Shown here: positions 27,143-34,669 of the stretch, one piece after another
Layout: each line of letters starts with the position of its first letter
How positions within the stretch are numbered: position 1 is the stretch's first letter
Assembly (NCBI GenBank): GCA_002392745.1
Contig: DGHR01000015.1
Location: 1-34,669 of the forward strand
Length of the DNA stretch: 34,669 bases
Direction of reading: 5' to 3'
DNA from: Bacteroidales bacterium UBA3843
GTDB lineage: Bacteria > Bacteroidota > Bacteroidia > Bacteroidales > Paludibacteraceae
Translations under genes and position numbers: made by a program
The notes under the pieces: generated by a model
The model's input: the letters and a program-made list of their open reading frames with translations, nothing else
The model's database searches: none
Told to the model about the DNA's origin: nothing

Positions 27143-30052
27143 ATGAGAAAATTTTTACTTAGCGCTCTGCTGCTCATATGCGGCACCGCATTTCTCTCCG
27201 CTCAATCCCGTGAGGGTTTGACAGAGTACAAGTTGCAAAACGGTCTCACTGTGCTTTTGTGGGAAGACCACGACGCACCGGATGTAACGGGCTATGTTGT
27301 AGTTCGCGCAGGTGCTGTGGACGAACCGGCAGAATACACCGGTTTGGCTCACTATCTCGAGCACATGCTCTTCAAGGGTACACAACGTATCGGTGCGCTC
27401 GACTGGGAGAAAGAAAAACCGATTTATGATTCTATCATCGCGCTCTACGACCAGTACAGCGATGCAAAGGATCCGAAAGTACGCGAGCAACTCGCTACAC
27501 AGATTAACGAATGCTCTATGCGTGAAGCGAAAATATCTTCGACCGAAGATTTCTTCAACATGCTGGACCTCATCGGTGCAGAGGGAGTAAACGCTTACAC
27601 CTCTTTTGACCTCACCGCTTACCACAACTCGTTCCCGGCTGCTGAGATGTACCGCTGGTTGACGATTTTCTCAGACCGTCTGATTGACCCGGTATTCCGT
27701 ACGTTCCAGGCTGAGTTGGAAAACGTGTTCGAGGAGTACAATATGTATGCCAACGAACCCTCTTCCCAGGCGCAGAAGAAACTGATGGAGGATGTGTACA
27801 AAGGCTCTCCGTACGAGCGTGACGTCATCGGTCTGCCCGAGCACCTCAAGAACCCGCGTCTCTCGCGTCTGATTGAGTTCTACAACACATGGTATGTACC
27901 GAACAACATGGCGCTGATTATCGTGGGTGACTTCGATACCGAATCCACCAAGCCGATGATTGCCGAGACCTTCGGCCGTCTCCAACCGAAAGAGTTGCCG
28001 GCTCGTCCGAGCTATCCGAAGGTACAGCTTGTAGGCAAGAAACACTATAACTTGGGGTACACTCCGCAAGTAGCATGGGTTTACCAGGGTGTCAAAGAGG
28101 GCGACCCGGACCAGGATGTGCTGGAGTTCGTATGTAGCCTCCTCTACAACGGTCAGACCGGTCTCTTGGACCAGGTGAATACCAAGGGTGATGTCGGACA
28201 GGCATATGCTTTCTCGGACACCCGTCGTAACGACGGACGCGTTTTCGTAATGGCTGTTCCGTACTACGATGCCAACCAGCAGATGTATGAGTCTGACAAG
28301 GCTACCGAGGCTATCATCATGAAGGAGATTGAAAAAATCAAACGCGGCGAGATTTCCGATGAACTGATTGCGAACGTAAAACACATGTACGCGCAGCAAT
28401 ACAAGGCTTTCAACGAGTCTCCTTCTACCAAGATGAGCGTCCTTGTTGATGCCTTCACCTATGCGAAACCCGTAGATGATATCTTCACCACAAACGAGAA
28501 GATTCAGAACCTTACAAAAGAGGAGATTGCACGTGTAGCCAAGAAGTATTTCGATGCGGACCACATGACTATCTCCTTTGACGAGGATTCAAAAAGCCTG
28601 AAGGCGAAACCGCTTCCGAAACCGAATATCAAACCGCTTGATCCGGTGAAGAACGCCAAGACCGCTTATGCCGAGGCTTTCCAGAAACTGCCGAAGGGCG
28701 AACTCAAACAAACCTTCAACGATTTCAATGATGTGAAGGTTAGTTCTTTGGGAGAGAACGTGACTCTGCGTTATACGCCGAACAACAAGAATGATATCTT
28801 CTCGCTCATTCTCCGTTATGGTGTAGGTGACCACGAGATGCCGCTCTTGCCTTATGCTGCTGCGCTGATGAACAATGCCGGTATCATGGGTGCGCCTGCT
28901 ACAGAAGGTAAGGATTTCAAACAGCAAATGGCACAACTGGGTGCTTCGGTAGAATACGGTAGCAACGACTCCTATTTCTATATCGCTATTACCGGTGAGG
29001 ACGGCAACATGGCGAAAATCATGAATCTGGTTAACCGTCAGCTCCTCATGCCGTATCTGGAGCAGAAGCAGTTGGATGCTGTCAAGGGTAGTGTGTTCAT
29101 TTCCCGACTGATTCGTCAGAAACAGACCGCTGTTCAGAAATCCGCCCTTATGCAGTACGCTATGTACGGCAAGAAATCCGGCTATCTGGACGAAGTACCG
29201 TTTGCCGACATCTGGGGTATGGGTCTGCCGAAAGTGCAGTCGCTTCTCGCTCAGGCTCGTGAGTACGCGCTGGATGTGTTCTATTGCGGTACACTCCCTC
29301 AGGACCAGCTGGTAGCTAACCTGCCGCTGACAGAAGGTATGAAACCCTCCAACTCGCCGTTCGTACAGGACCGTCAGAAATATGAAAAACCGACTGTACT
29401 CTTCTTGCCGAATGGCAACGTACAGCAGGCTGACCTCTATTTCTATATCAACGGTCGTCCGTATGACATCGCTTCGGATGTGCAATCTGATGCCTTCAAC
29501 CAGTATATGTCCGGTGGTTTCACGGGTATTGTGCTCAACGAGATCCGTGTAAAACGCTCCATGGCTTATTCTGCTTATGGTGTGGATGCTACGCCGGAAC
29601 TGCCGGGTAAGGACTGCTACTTCATCGGATATGTAGGTACCCAGAGCGACAAAGTCAACGATGCTATCTCCGTTTATATGGATATCCTGAACGACATGCC
29701 GGCTGACTCTACCAATCTCGTGGCTCTCAAGGCGGCTCTCAAACAGGCTGCACAAACGGCTAAACCGTCTATGCGTTCCAAAGCTGCAGCGTATGAGCAC
29801 TGGCAGCGTCTGGGGTACAAAGACGACCCTGCTAAAGTCAATGCGGCGGCTATCGATGCGCTGACTTTCAACGACATCGAGAAGTTCTACAAGGAGAATA
29901 TCCAGGGAAAACCGGTAACAATCATTCTGATGGGTGACCCGAAGAAGATTGACCTGAAGGCTATTGAGAAGAAGATGGGCTGCAAGGTTACCAAACTCTC
30001 ACCGGCGAAACTCTTCAACTCCGTTGACGAACTGTACGACGCAGTCATGTAA
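27143..30052 (+). CDS. M16-family zinc metallopeptidase (pitrilysin type), exported
   Basis: The 969-residue protein has a signal peptide (about 1-20, ending FLSAQ) and a tandem M16 architecture. The first half carries the inverted zinc motif HxxEH in HYLEHMLFKG (His70, Glu73, His74), with the distal glutamate in the ELENVFEEYNM region near 192. The second half (from about 520) repeats the fold without the zinc motif. It probably cleaves peptides in the periplasm. Length agrees with pitrilysin-like two-repeat enzymes. It ends 2 bp before era, so the two genes are probably translated from one transcript. Confidence 0.93.
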   Translation: MRKFLLSALLLICGTAFLSAQSREGLTEYKLQNGLTVLLWEDHDAPDVTGYVVVRAGAVDEPAEYTGLAHYLEHMLFKGTQRIGALDWEKEKPIYDSIIALYDQYSDAKDPKVREQLATQINECSMREAKISSTEDFFNMLDLIGAEGVNAYTSFDLTAYHNSFPAAEMYRWLTIFSDRLIDPVFRTFQAELENVFEEYNMYANEPSSQAQKKLMEDVYKGSPYERDVIGLPEHLKNPRLSRLIEFYNTWYVPNNMALIIVGDFDTESTKPMIAETFGRLQPKELPARPSYPKVQLVGKKHYNLGYTPQVAWVYQGVKEGDPDQDVLEFVCSLLYNGQTGLLDQVNTKGDVGQAYAFSDTRRNDGRVFVMAVPYYDANQQMYESDKATEAIIMKEIEKIKRGEISDELIANVKHMYAQQYKAFNESPSTKMSVLVDAFTYAKPVDDIFTTNEKIQNLTKEEIARVAKKYFDADHMTISFDEDSKSLKAKPLPKPNIKPLDPVKNAKTAYAEAFQKLPKGELKQTFNDFNDVKVSSLGENVTLRYTPNNKNDIFSLILRYGVGDHEMPLLPYAAALMNNAGIMGAPATEGKDFKQQMAQLGASVEYGSNDSYFYIAITGEDGNMAKIMNLVNRQLLMPYLEQKQLDAVKGSVFISRLIRQKQTAVQKSALMQYAMYGKKSGYLDEVPFADIWGMGLPKVQSLLAQAREYALDVFYCGTLPQDQLVANLPLTEGMKPSNSPFVQDRQKYEKPTVLFLPNGNVQQADLYFYINGRPYDIASDVQSDAFNQYMSGGFTGIVLNEIRVKRSMAYSAYGVDATPELPGKDCYFIGYVGTQSDKVNDAISVYMDILNDMPADSTNLVALKAALKQAAQTAKPSMRSKAAAYEHWQRLGYKDDPAKVNAAAIDALTFNDIEKFYKENIQGKPVTIILMGDPKKIDLKAIEKKMGCKVTKLSPAKLFNSVDELYDAVM

Positions 30053-30054
30053 CA

Positions 30055-31014
30055 ATGACAAATAACCAATTACAAATAACCAATGACGAAAGTTTACGAA
30101 GTCACCGCAGTGGCTTCGTAAACATCGTCGGTAATCCCAATGTCGGCAAATCTACGTTGATGAATGCGTTGGTGGGTGAGCGTCTGTCAATCATTACATC
30201 CAAGGCGCAAACCACCCGTCATCGCATTCTCGGAATCGTCAACGGCGAGGATTTCCAGATGGTCTATTCCGACACACCGGGTGTACTCTCTCCGAGCTAT
30301 CGGTTGCAGGAGAAGATGCTCGAATTCAGCCGCTCTGCGCTGGTGGATGCAGACGTTTTGCTCTATGTGACCGAGCCGCAGGATACCATTGACCGTAATC
30401 CCGACTTCATCGAGAAAGTACGCCGCATGGCATCGTCTCCCTCCCCCCGAGAGGGTAGGGGAGGGGTTTCTGTCTTCCTGATTATTAACAAAATCGATTT
30501 GACGACCCAAGAGACATTGGACTCGCTTGTCGCCTTTTGGCATACTCAACTGCCGGAAGCAAAGATTTTCCCCATCTCTGCGCAGGAGCGTTTCGGAGTT
30601 CCGCAACTCTTTGAGGCTATCAAACAGGCGTTGCCACCCGGACCTCCCTTCTTCCCGAAGGACCAACTGACGGACAAACCCGCACGGTTCTTCGTGGACG
30701 AAATCATCCGCGAGAAGATTCTCCTTAATTACGATAAGGAGATTCCGTACTCGGTTGAGGTGGAGGTCGAGTCTTTCAAAGAGGAAAACAAACTCATCCG
30801 CATTGATGCAGTCATCTATTGCGAGCGTGATTCGCAGAAGGGTATTATTATTGGTAAAGCCGGTTCGGCTCTCAAGCGCGTAGGCTCTCAGGCACGCAAG
30901 GATATAGAGGACTTTTTCCAAAAACAGGTCTTCCTCCAGCTTTTTGTCAAAGTCGATAAAGACTGGCGGTCCAATACCAACCGGCTGAAACATTACGGTT
31001 ATGACCTCTCTTAA
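30055..31014 (+). CDS. era: GTPase Era with an in-frame repeat insertion
   Basis: Era is a small GTPase that binds the 3' end of 16S rRNA and assists 30S assembly. The 319-residue protein has GNPNVGKS (26-33), DTPG (73-76), NKID (145-148), SAQ (175-177) and the C-terminal KH domain with KGIIIGKAGSALKRVG (262-277). Residues about 128-138 (SPSPREGRGGV) are encoded by a 33-bp palindromic repeat inserted just before the NKID strand, in a surface loop. The N-terminal MTNNQLQITND comes from an AATAACCAATTAC array. ATG 30055 lies 2 bp after the upstream stop. Confidence 0.95.
   Translation: MTNNQLQITNDESLRSHRSGFVNIVGNPNVGKSTLMNALVGERLSIITSKAQTTRHRILGIVNGEDFQMVYSDTPGVLSPSYRLQEKMLEFSRSALVDADVLLYVTEPQDTIDRNPDFIEKVRRMASSPSPREGRGGVSVFLIINKIDLTTQETLDSLVAFWHTQLPEAKIFPISAQERFGVPQLFEAIKQALPPGPPFFPKDQLTDKPARFFVDEIIREKILLNYDKEIPYSVEVEVESFKEENKLIRIDAVIYCERDSQKGIIIGKAGSALKRVGSQARKDIEDFFQKQVFLQLFVKVDKDWRSNTNRLKHYGYDLS
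30437..30469 (+). repeat. GC-rich palindromic repeat inside era
   Basis: A 33-bp element (11 codons) with arms CCTCCCC and GGGGAGG. It resembles the block at 11-45 near the start of the window. Being exactly divisible by three, it preserves the reading frame. Confidence 0.85.
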
Positions 31015-31020
31015 TAAAGT

Positions 31021-31047
31021 ATCCGCCACGTTTGGCGGATTTTTTTT
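31021..31047 (+). terminator. era terminator
   Basis: ATCCGCCA (31021-31028) pairs perfectly with TGGCGGAT (31033-31040) with a 4-nt loop and eight T residues. Confidence 0.95.
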
Positions 31048-31098
31048 GTCCTCTTCCCTGCGGTATTCCGCCGGATATATGTCATTCTCCGTCTCTTT

Positions 31099-31150
31099 CT
31101 GCCATTTTGTCAGCCTTTCTCTGCCAAATCTCCTTTGGCACACGATTTGT
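31099..31150 (+). promoter_or_regulatory. Possible sigma-54-type promoter and inverted repeats upstream of dnaK
   Basis: TTGGCAC (31135-31141) and TTTGT (31146-31150) are placed as the -24 and -12 elements of a sigma-54 promoter, with T instead of C at the last position. TGCCAAA / TTTGGCA (31122-31128 and 31134-31140) is a perfect inverted repeat overlapping the -24 box. An imperfect palindrome lies at 31099-31113. No TAnnTTTG promoter was found before dnaK. Confidence 0.45.
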
Positions 31151-31237
31151 CTTATTCATAGCGACTGGCTTCCAGAAAATCCGGAAGATCCAGAATATCC
31201 AGATAATTGAAATGTTAAACTAAAAAAATATATTACT

Positions 31238-33166
31238 ATGTCTAAGATTATTGGAATTGACCTCGGTACCACCAACTCGTGTGTAGCCGTTATGGAGGGT
31301 AACGAACCTATCGTTATTGCCAACGCAGAAGGTAAACGTACCACTCCTTCTGTTGTAGGTTTTGTTGAGGGTGGTGAACGTAAAGTGGGTGACCCTGCTA
31401 AACGTCAAGCGATTACAAACCCAACCAAAACTGTCTATTCTATCAAGCGTTTCATGGGCGAGACCTACGATCGTCTTGCTAACGAAATTTCGCGTGTGCC
31501 GTACAAAGTGACTAAAGGCGATAACAACACTCCGCGTGTCGATATCGACGGACGTCTCTATACACCGCAAGAGATTTCGGCTATCATTCTTCAGAAGATG
31601 AAAAAGACCGCTGAAGACTACCTCGGACAAGAGGTTACCGAAGCTGTCATCACCGTACCTGCATACTTCAATGACTCGCAGCGTCAGGCTACCAAGGAAG
31701 CCGGAGAAATCGCCGGACTGAATGTCCGCCGTATCGTCAACGAGCCTACGGCAGCAGCCCTTGCTTATGGTCTGGATAAGTCCAACAAGGATATGAAGAT
31801 TGTTGTCTTCGACTGCGGTGGCGGTACACACGATGTATCCGTTCTGGAGTTGGGCGATGGTGTCTTCGAAGTAAAAGCAACCGATGGTGATACCCACCTC
31901 GGAGGTGATGATTTTGACCATCGTATTATCGACTGGCTCGTATCGGAGTTCAAGGCAGAGAACGGCGGTGCCGACCTCTCGAAAGACCCGATGGCCATGC
32001 AGCGTCTGAAAGAGGCTGCCGAGAAAGCGAAAATCGAGCTTTCGTCCTCAACCTCTACGGAAATCAATCTGCCGTATATCATGCCGGTAAACGGTGTGCC
32101 TGCACACTTGGTTAAGACGCTGACCCGTGCTAAATTCGAACAGTTGATTGACGACCTTATCCAGCGTACTATCGCTCCGTGCCGCACTGCCCTCGAACAT
32201 GCCGGATTGAAGACTTCCGATATTGACGAGATTATCCTCGTAGGTGGTTCGACACGTATCCCGGCTATCCAGGATGCCGTACAGAAATTCTTCGGTAAGG
32301 CTCCGTCCAAGGGCGTTAACCCGGATGAGGTAGTCGCAGTCGGTGCAGCTATTCAGGGTGGTGTGCTCACAGGCGATGTTAAGGATGTATTGCTCCTTGA
32401 TGTAACCCCGCTGAGCCTTGGTATTGAGACGATGGGTGGCGTTATGACTAAGATGATTGAAGCCAACACCACTATCCCGACCAAGAAGACCGAGACCTTC
32501 ACCACGGCTGTTGATAACCAGCCTTCTGTAGAGATTAAAGTCCTCCAAGGCGAGCGTCCGATGGCGGCGCAGAACAAGCAGATCGGTATCTTCCATCTTG
32601 ATGGTATCATGCCGGCGCGTCGTGGCGAACCGCAGATTGAGGTTACTTTTGATATCGATGCTAACGGTATTCTGAACGTCACTGCCAAGGATAAAGCTAC
32701 CGGCAAGGAGCAGAAGATCCGTATCGAAGCATCCTCTGGTCTGTCTGATGAAGAGATCAAGCGTATGAAGGCAGAGGCTGAAGCTAACGCCGAGGCTGAT
32801 AAGAAAGCCAAAGAGCAAGCTGATAAACTCAACCGCGCAGACGCTACTATCTTCCAAACCGAGAAACAATTGGCCGAACTGGGCGACAAGATCCCGGCTG
32901 ACAAGAAAGCTCCGATTGAGGCGGCGCTCAAGAACCTCAAAGAGGCGTATGAGAAAAAGAACGCGGACGACTGCGAGCGTTACAACAACGAACTGATGTC
33001 CGCTTTCCAAGCTGCTTCCGCAGAGATGTATGCCGCTCAACAGCAGGCACAGCAGAACGCAGGTCAACCCGGAAATGCAGGAAATGCCGGTACCACCGGC
33101 ACCTCCGGTCAAACCGGCAACAGCGCTAACAATGCTGAGGACGTTGACTTTGAAGAAGTGAAATAA
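31238..33166 (+). CDS. dnaK: Chaperone protein DnaK (Hsp70)
   Basis: DnaK is the ATP-driven general chaperone. The 642-residue protein has the ATPase start IIGIDLGTTNSCVAVMEG, the phosphate loop at about 190-205 (DCGGGTHDVSVLELGDG), the VGGSTRIPA motif, the substrate-binding domain from about 385 (LLDVTPLSLGIETMGG) and a helical lid ending in Gly/Asn-rich residues with acidic EDVDFEEVK. The usual LGGGTFD is CGGGTHD here, an unusual but not unique variant. dnaJ and grpE are not adjacent in the window. It is transcribed alone with a strong terminator. Confidence 0.97.
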   Translation: MSKIIGIDLGTTNSCVAVMEGNEPIVIANAEGKRTTPSVVGFVEGGERKVGDPAKRQAITNPTKTVYSIKRFMGETYDRLANEISRVPYKVTKGDNNTPRVDIDGRLYTPQEISAIILQKMKKTAEDYLGQEVTEAVITVPAYFNDSQRQATKEAGEIAGLNVRRIVNEPTAAALAYGLDKSNKDMKIVVFDCGGGTHDVSVLELGDGVFEVKATDGDTHLGGDDFDHRIIDWLVSEFKAENGGADLSKDPMAMQRLKEAAEKAKIELSSSTSTEINLPYIMPVNGVPAHLVKTLTRAKFEQLIDDLIQRTIAPCRTALEHAGLKTSDIDEIILVGGSTRIPAIQDAVQKFFGKAPSKGVNPDEVVAVGAAIQGGVLTGDVKDVLLLDVTPLSLGIETMGGVMTKMIEANTTIPTKKTETFTTAVDNQPSVEIKVLQGERPMAAQNKQIGIFHLDGIMPARRGEPQIEVTFDIDANGILNVTAKDKATGKEQKIRIEASSGLSDEEIKRMKAEAEANAEADKKAKEQADKLNRADATIFQTEKQLAELGDKIPADKKAPIEAALKNLKEAYEKKNADDCERYNNELMSAFQAASAEMYAAQQQAQQNAGQPGNAGNAGTTGTSGQTGNSANNAEDVDFEEVK

Positions 33167-33192
33167 TCGGTCTCAAGTCAACAAACACTACG

Positions 33193-33232
33193 AAAAATCC
33201 CTTGCTCCTTTATGGAGTGGGGGATTTTTTTT
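33193..33232 (+). terminator. dnaK terminator
   Basis: AAAAATCCC and CTCC on the left (33193-33208) pair with GGAG and GGGATTTTT on the right (33214-33229), ending in eight T residues. Confidence 0.92.
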
Positions 33233-33242
33233 CGTTTTTTTC

Positions 33243-33273
33243 TTGCACATATGCAAAACTTTTTGTAACTTTG
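33243..33273 (+). promoter_or_regulatory. Promoter of the membrane protein with H1-like tail
   Basis: TTG at 33243-33245 (in TTGCACATATG), 20 bp, TAACTTTG at 33266-33273. The leader is about 50 nt. Confidence 0.88.
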
Positions 33274-33329
33274 CGCCGGATATGGATGTTTTATCTCCCT
33301 ATAATTAACTCTCAAAACACTCACTCATT

Positions 33330-34151
33330 ATGAAAAAGCTCAACATTATGGCTACCATCAAAGATGGTCTCGCTATCGCTTTGGTTAACTATCTGAGCCT
33401 CGTCCTGACCGCAGCGCTCTATCTTGTCACCATCTGGATCCCTTATCTCAATGTGGGAACGACCATCGCCATGGCTTCGCTGCCTGCAGAGATGGCAAAA
33501 GGGAATGTCCTCAACCCGCTTTTTATCTTTGACGGCAAATACCGTAAGAATATGGGTGAGTTCTTCATCTTGTCCGCTCTTATGTCCGGTGCTATCTTCG
33601 TGGGTATTCTCTTTGGAATCATCCCCGGATTGGTGATTTCCGTCGCTTGGTCTTTTGCCGCTGTCCTCTTTGTGGATAAAGACATGGACGCACTGTCCGC
33701 TCTCCGTGAATCGAACCGTATTACCTACGGCAATAAATGGCGTATCTTCGGCGCAGAGTTCCTGCTGGTTCTCTGTCTGGAGATTGTAATCGCTATTGTG
33801 CAAGCGCTCTTCGGTATCGGTGAAATCGGATGGCTGGAGACGATTGGAGGTATCCTTGTCGTGATTCTCTCGGTTTTTGCTGTACCTGCTATCATGGGTG
33901 TCGAGGCTTCTATATACAAACAACTCACCTTTGGTGAGATTATTGATGATTCGGCCGCTGCCGCTCCTGCAGAGCCCAAAGCAGAGGCTGCTGAACCGGT
34001 TGCGCCGGCTCCTGCAGAACCCAAAGCTGAGGCAGAGAAACCCGCAGAAAAGAAACCTGCTGCTAAAAAGCCGGCAGCCAAGAAGCCTGCTGCTAAAAAG
34101 CCGGCGGCTAAGAAACCTGCTGCCAAAAAAACGGCTGAAAAGCCAGAATAA
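33330..34151 (+). CDS. Membrane protein with histone-H1-like C-terminal tail
   Basis: The 273-residue protein has about five membrane helices (roughly 16-37, 78-97, 98-115, 140-160 and 171-190) in its first 200 residues, with no domain I can name. Residues 208-240 are Ala/Pro/Glu-rich (two APAEPKAEA units). Residues 241-267 are five tandem KKPAA-type units, as in bacterial histone-H1-like proteins. The repeat is also visible as a 15-bp DNA period. A lysine-rich tail on a membrane protein could bind nucleic acid or acidic lipid near the membrane; this is inference. It has its own promoter and terminator. Slippage of the 15-bp repeat would change the tail length without breaking the frame. Confidence 0.8.
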   Translation: MKKLNIMATIKDGLAIALVNYLSLVLTAALYLVTIWIPYLNVGTTIAMASLPAEMAKGNVLNPLFIFDGKYRKNMGEFFILSALMSGAIFVGILFGIIPGLVISVAWSFAAVLFVDKDMDALSALRESNRITYGNKWRIFGAEFLLVLCLEIVIAIVQALFGIGEIGWLETIGGILVVILSVFAVPAIMGVEASIYKQLTFGEIIDDSAAAAPAEPKAEAAEPVAPAPAEPKAEAEKPAEKKPAAKKPAAKKPAAKKPAAKKPAAKKTAEKPE

Positions 34152-34174
34152 TCATAAGTAATATATGTTTTGTG

Positions 34175-34202
34175 AAGAGGAGGCCTGAACGCCTCCTCTT
34201 TT
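34175..34202 (+). terminator. Terminator of the H1-tail protein gene
   Basis: AAGAGGAGGC (34175-34184) pairs perfectly with GCCTCCTCTT (34191-34200), followed by a T run. Confidence 0.93.
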
Positions 34203-34392
34203 ATGTCCTCTCTATATACGCGCGCGTGCGCGTTCCTTAATATACACTACGTGCGTGCACAGAAGGGGACTTTTTTTCTATATTGAGGCCTTTTAACCGA
34301 ACGTGTACGCAAAACCTACCTTGTAACACTAAAAAAGCCTATACTGATTATCAGGCAGTTACAAAGAAAGTGCAAAAAAAATGCAATAATAT

Positions 34393-34423
34393 TTGGTCAG
34401 TTCAAAAAAAAGCAGTACCTTTG
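34393..34423 (+). promoter_or_regulatory. rRNA operon promoter
   Basis: TTG at 34393-34395, 20 bp, TACCTTTG at 34416-34423. Transcription should start near 34430, giving a leader of about 225 nt before 16S rRNA. Confidence 0.88.
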
Positions 34424-34477
34424 CACTCGCTTTCGCCCAAAAAACAGGGGTAACCCTAACGGACGCAAGCAAAAATC

Positions 34478-34490
34478 GTTCTTTGAAAGA
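34478..34490 (+). promoter_or_regulatory. boxA-like antitermination site in the rRNA leader
   Basis: GTTCTTTGAAAGA lies about 50 nt downstream of the predicted start. It resembles boxA in position and in its TTCTTTGAA core, a common feature of Bacteroidota rRNA leaders. Confidence 0.6.
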
Positions 34491-34552
34491 TTGTCTATTC
34501 ATAACAAGATGTAGTACAAGAACTAAATGAGAGTGGGTCTTGGTATTGAGTT

Positions 34553-34584
34553 AATTCTCAATTCTCAATTCTCAATTCTCAATT
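34553..34584 (+). repeat. AATTCTC array in the rRNA leader
   Basis: Four perfect tandem AATTCTC units plus AATT. It is the reverse complement of the GAGAATT heptamer of the pdxJ-exbB gap. ATTGAG just upstream (34545-34550) could pair with one unit. Confidence 0.92.
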
Positions 34585-34655
34585 AAACAGGTTCCCGATT
34601 TTAATTCTACACTTGATAAATTCGATTATTCTGAGCTAAGTTATATTATTCTTTT

Positions 34656-34669
34656 ACAACGAAGAGTTT
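34656..34669 (+). rRNA. rrs: 16S rRNA, first bases only
   Basis: The window ends in ACGAAGAGTTT, the start of the universal 16S 5' sequence (AGAGTTTGATC). With the rRNA promoter, boxA and leader upstream, this is the 5' end of a 16S gene running off the window. The exact first base is estimated. Confidence 0.85.

Larger units (their letters stand above)
34203..34655 (+). other. rRNA operon upstream region and leader
   Basis: No protein gene is present. It holds an alternating purine-pyrimidine tract (34218-34232), the rRNA promoter (34393-34423), a boxA-like GTTCTTTGAAAGA (34478-34490) as in Bacteroidota rRNA leaders, and a perfect AATTCTC array (34553-34584). Confidence 0.8.

Noticed and set aside
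31015..31237. CIRCE element upstream of dnaK
   Set aside because: TTAGCACTC-N9-GAGTGCTAA is not present; the inverted repeat found is TGCCAAA / TTTGGCA.
10721..34232. Alternating CG tracts (near 10727, 23294 and 34218) as Z-DNA regulatory sites
   Set aside because: They are short (about 12-15 bp) and there is no further evidence of function.
1..34669. Transposases, integrases or tRNA genes
   Set aside because: None could be supported on either strand, even around the accessory stretch 18200-20370.

Overview
The window is a piece of a Bacteroidales (Bacteroidota) chromosome, and the family cannot be fixed from the sequence alone. Evidence: ten promoters of the Bacteroidota housekeeping type (TTG, exactly 20 bp, TAnnTTTG); two large surface proteins with C-termini like type IX secretion sorting domains; a DUF3078 outer-membrane protein; the pdxJ-exbB-exbD-tonB and zapA-rny gene orders; and few Shine-Dalgarno sequences. 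Most of the window is ordinary core genome. It ends at the very start of a 16S rRNA gene.

Layout. 1-4113: a divergent promoter region, then pdxJ, exbB, exbD, a TonB-like gene and a DJ-1/PfpI gene. 4114-6627: leftward preQ1 operon queF-queC-queD-queE. 6705-10394: leftward 1229-residue surface protein. 10647-14356: DUF3078 protein, a small coiled-coil protein, zapA and rny. 14336-15910: leftward tRNA methyltransferase and a CcdA/ArsG-like membrane protein with histidine-rich segments. 15918-18199: orphan sensor histidine kinase. 18182-20368: small accessory region with an unrecognised gene, a shortened KilA-N gene, a structured RNA candidate and a GIY-YIG nuclease gene. 20373-22937: 854-residue mosaic surface protein whose lectin-like domain resembles diversity-generating-retroelement targets. 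22938-31047: gdhA, kbl, tdh, an M16 peptidase gene and era. 31099-34202: dnaK and a membrane protein with a histone-H1-like tail. 34203-34669: rRNA promoter, leader and the first bases of 16S rRNA.

How the genes work together. QueD, QueE, QueC and QueF make preQ1 for queuosine. ExbB, ExbD and the TonB-like protein form a proton-driven energiser for outer-membrane uptake. Tdh and Kbl convert threonine to glycine and acetyl-CoA, next to glutamate dehydrogenase. ZapA, the coiled-coil protein and RNase Y sit together as division and RNA-decay functions.

The most unusual signals lie outside the standard gene list: (1) a hairpin-rich RNA candidate at 19239-19425 with long-range pairing and its own terminator; (2) short tandem arrays of 7-16 bp units at many gene junctions, often supplying the upstream stop codon and sometimes the last or first codons; (3) in-frame repeat insertions inside era and the tRNA methyltransferase gene; (4) terminators physically merged with the next promoter; (5) a possible hypervariable lectin domain with no reverse transcriptase in the window.
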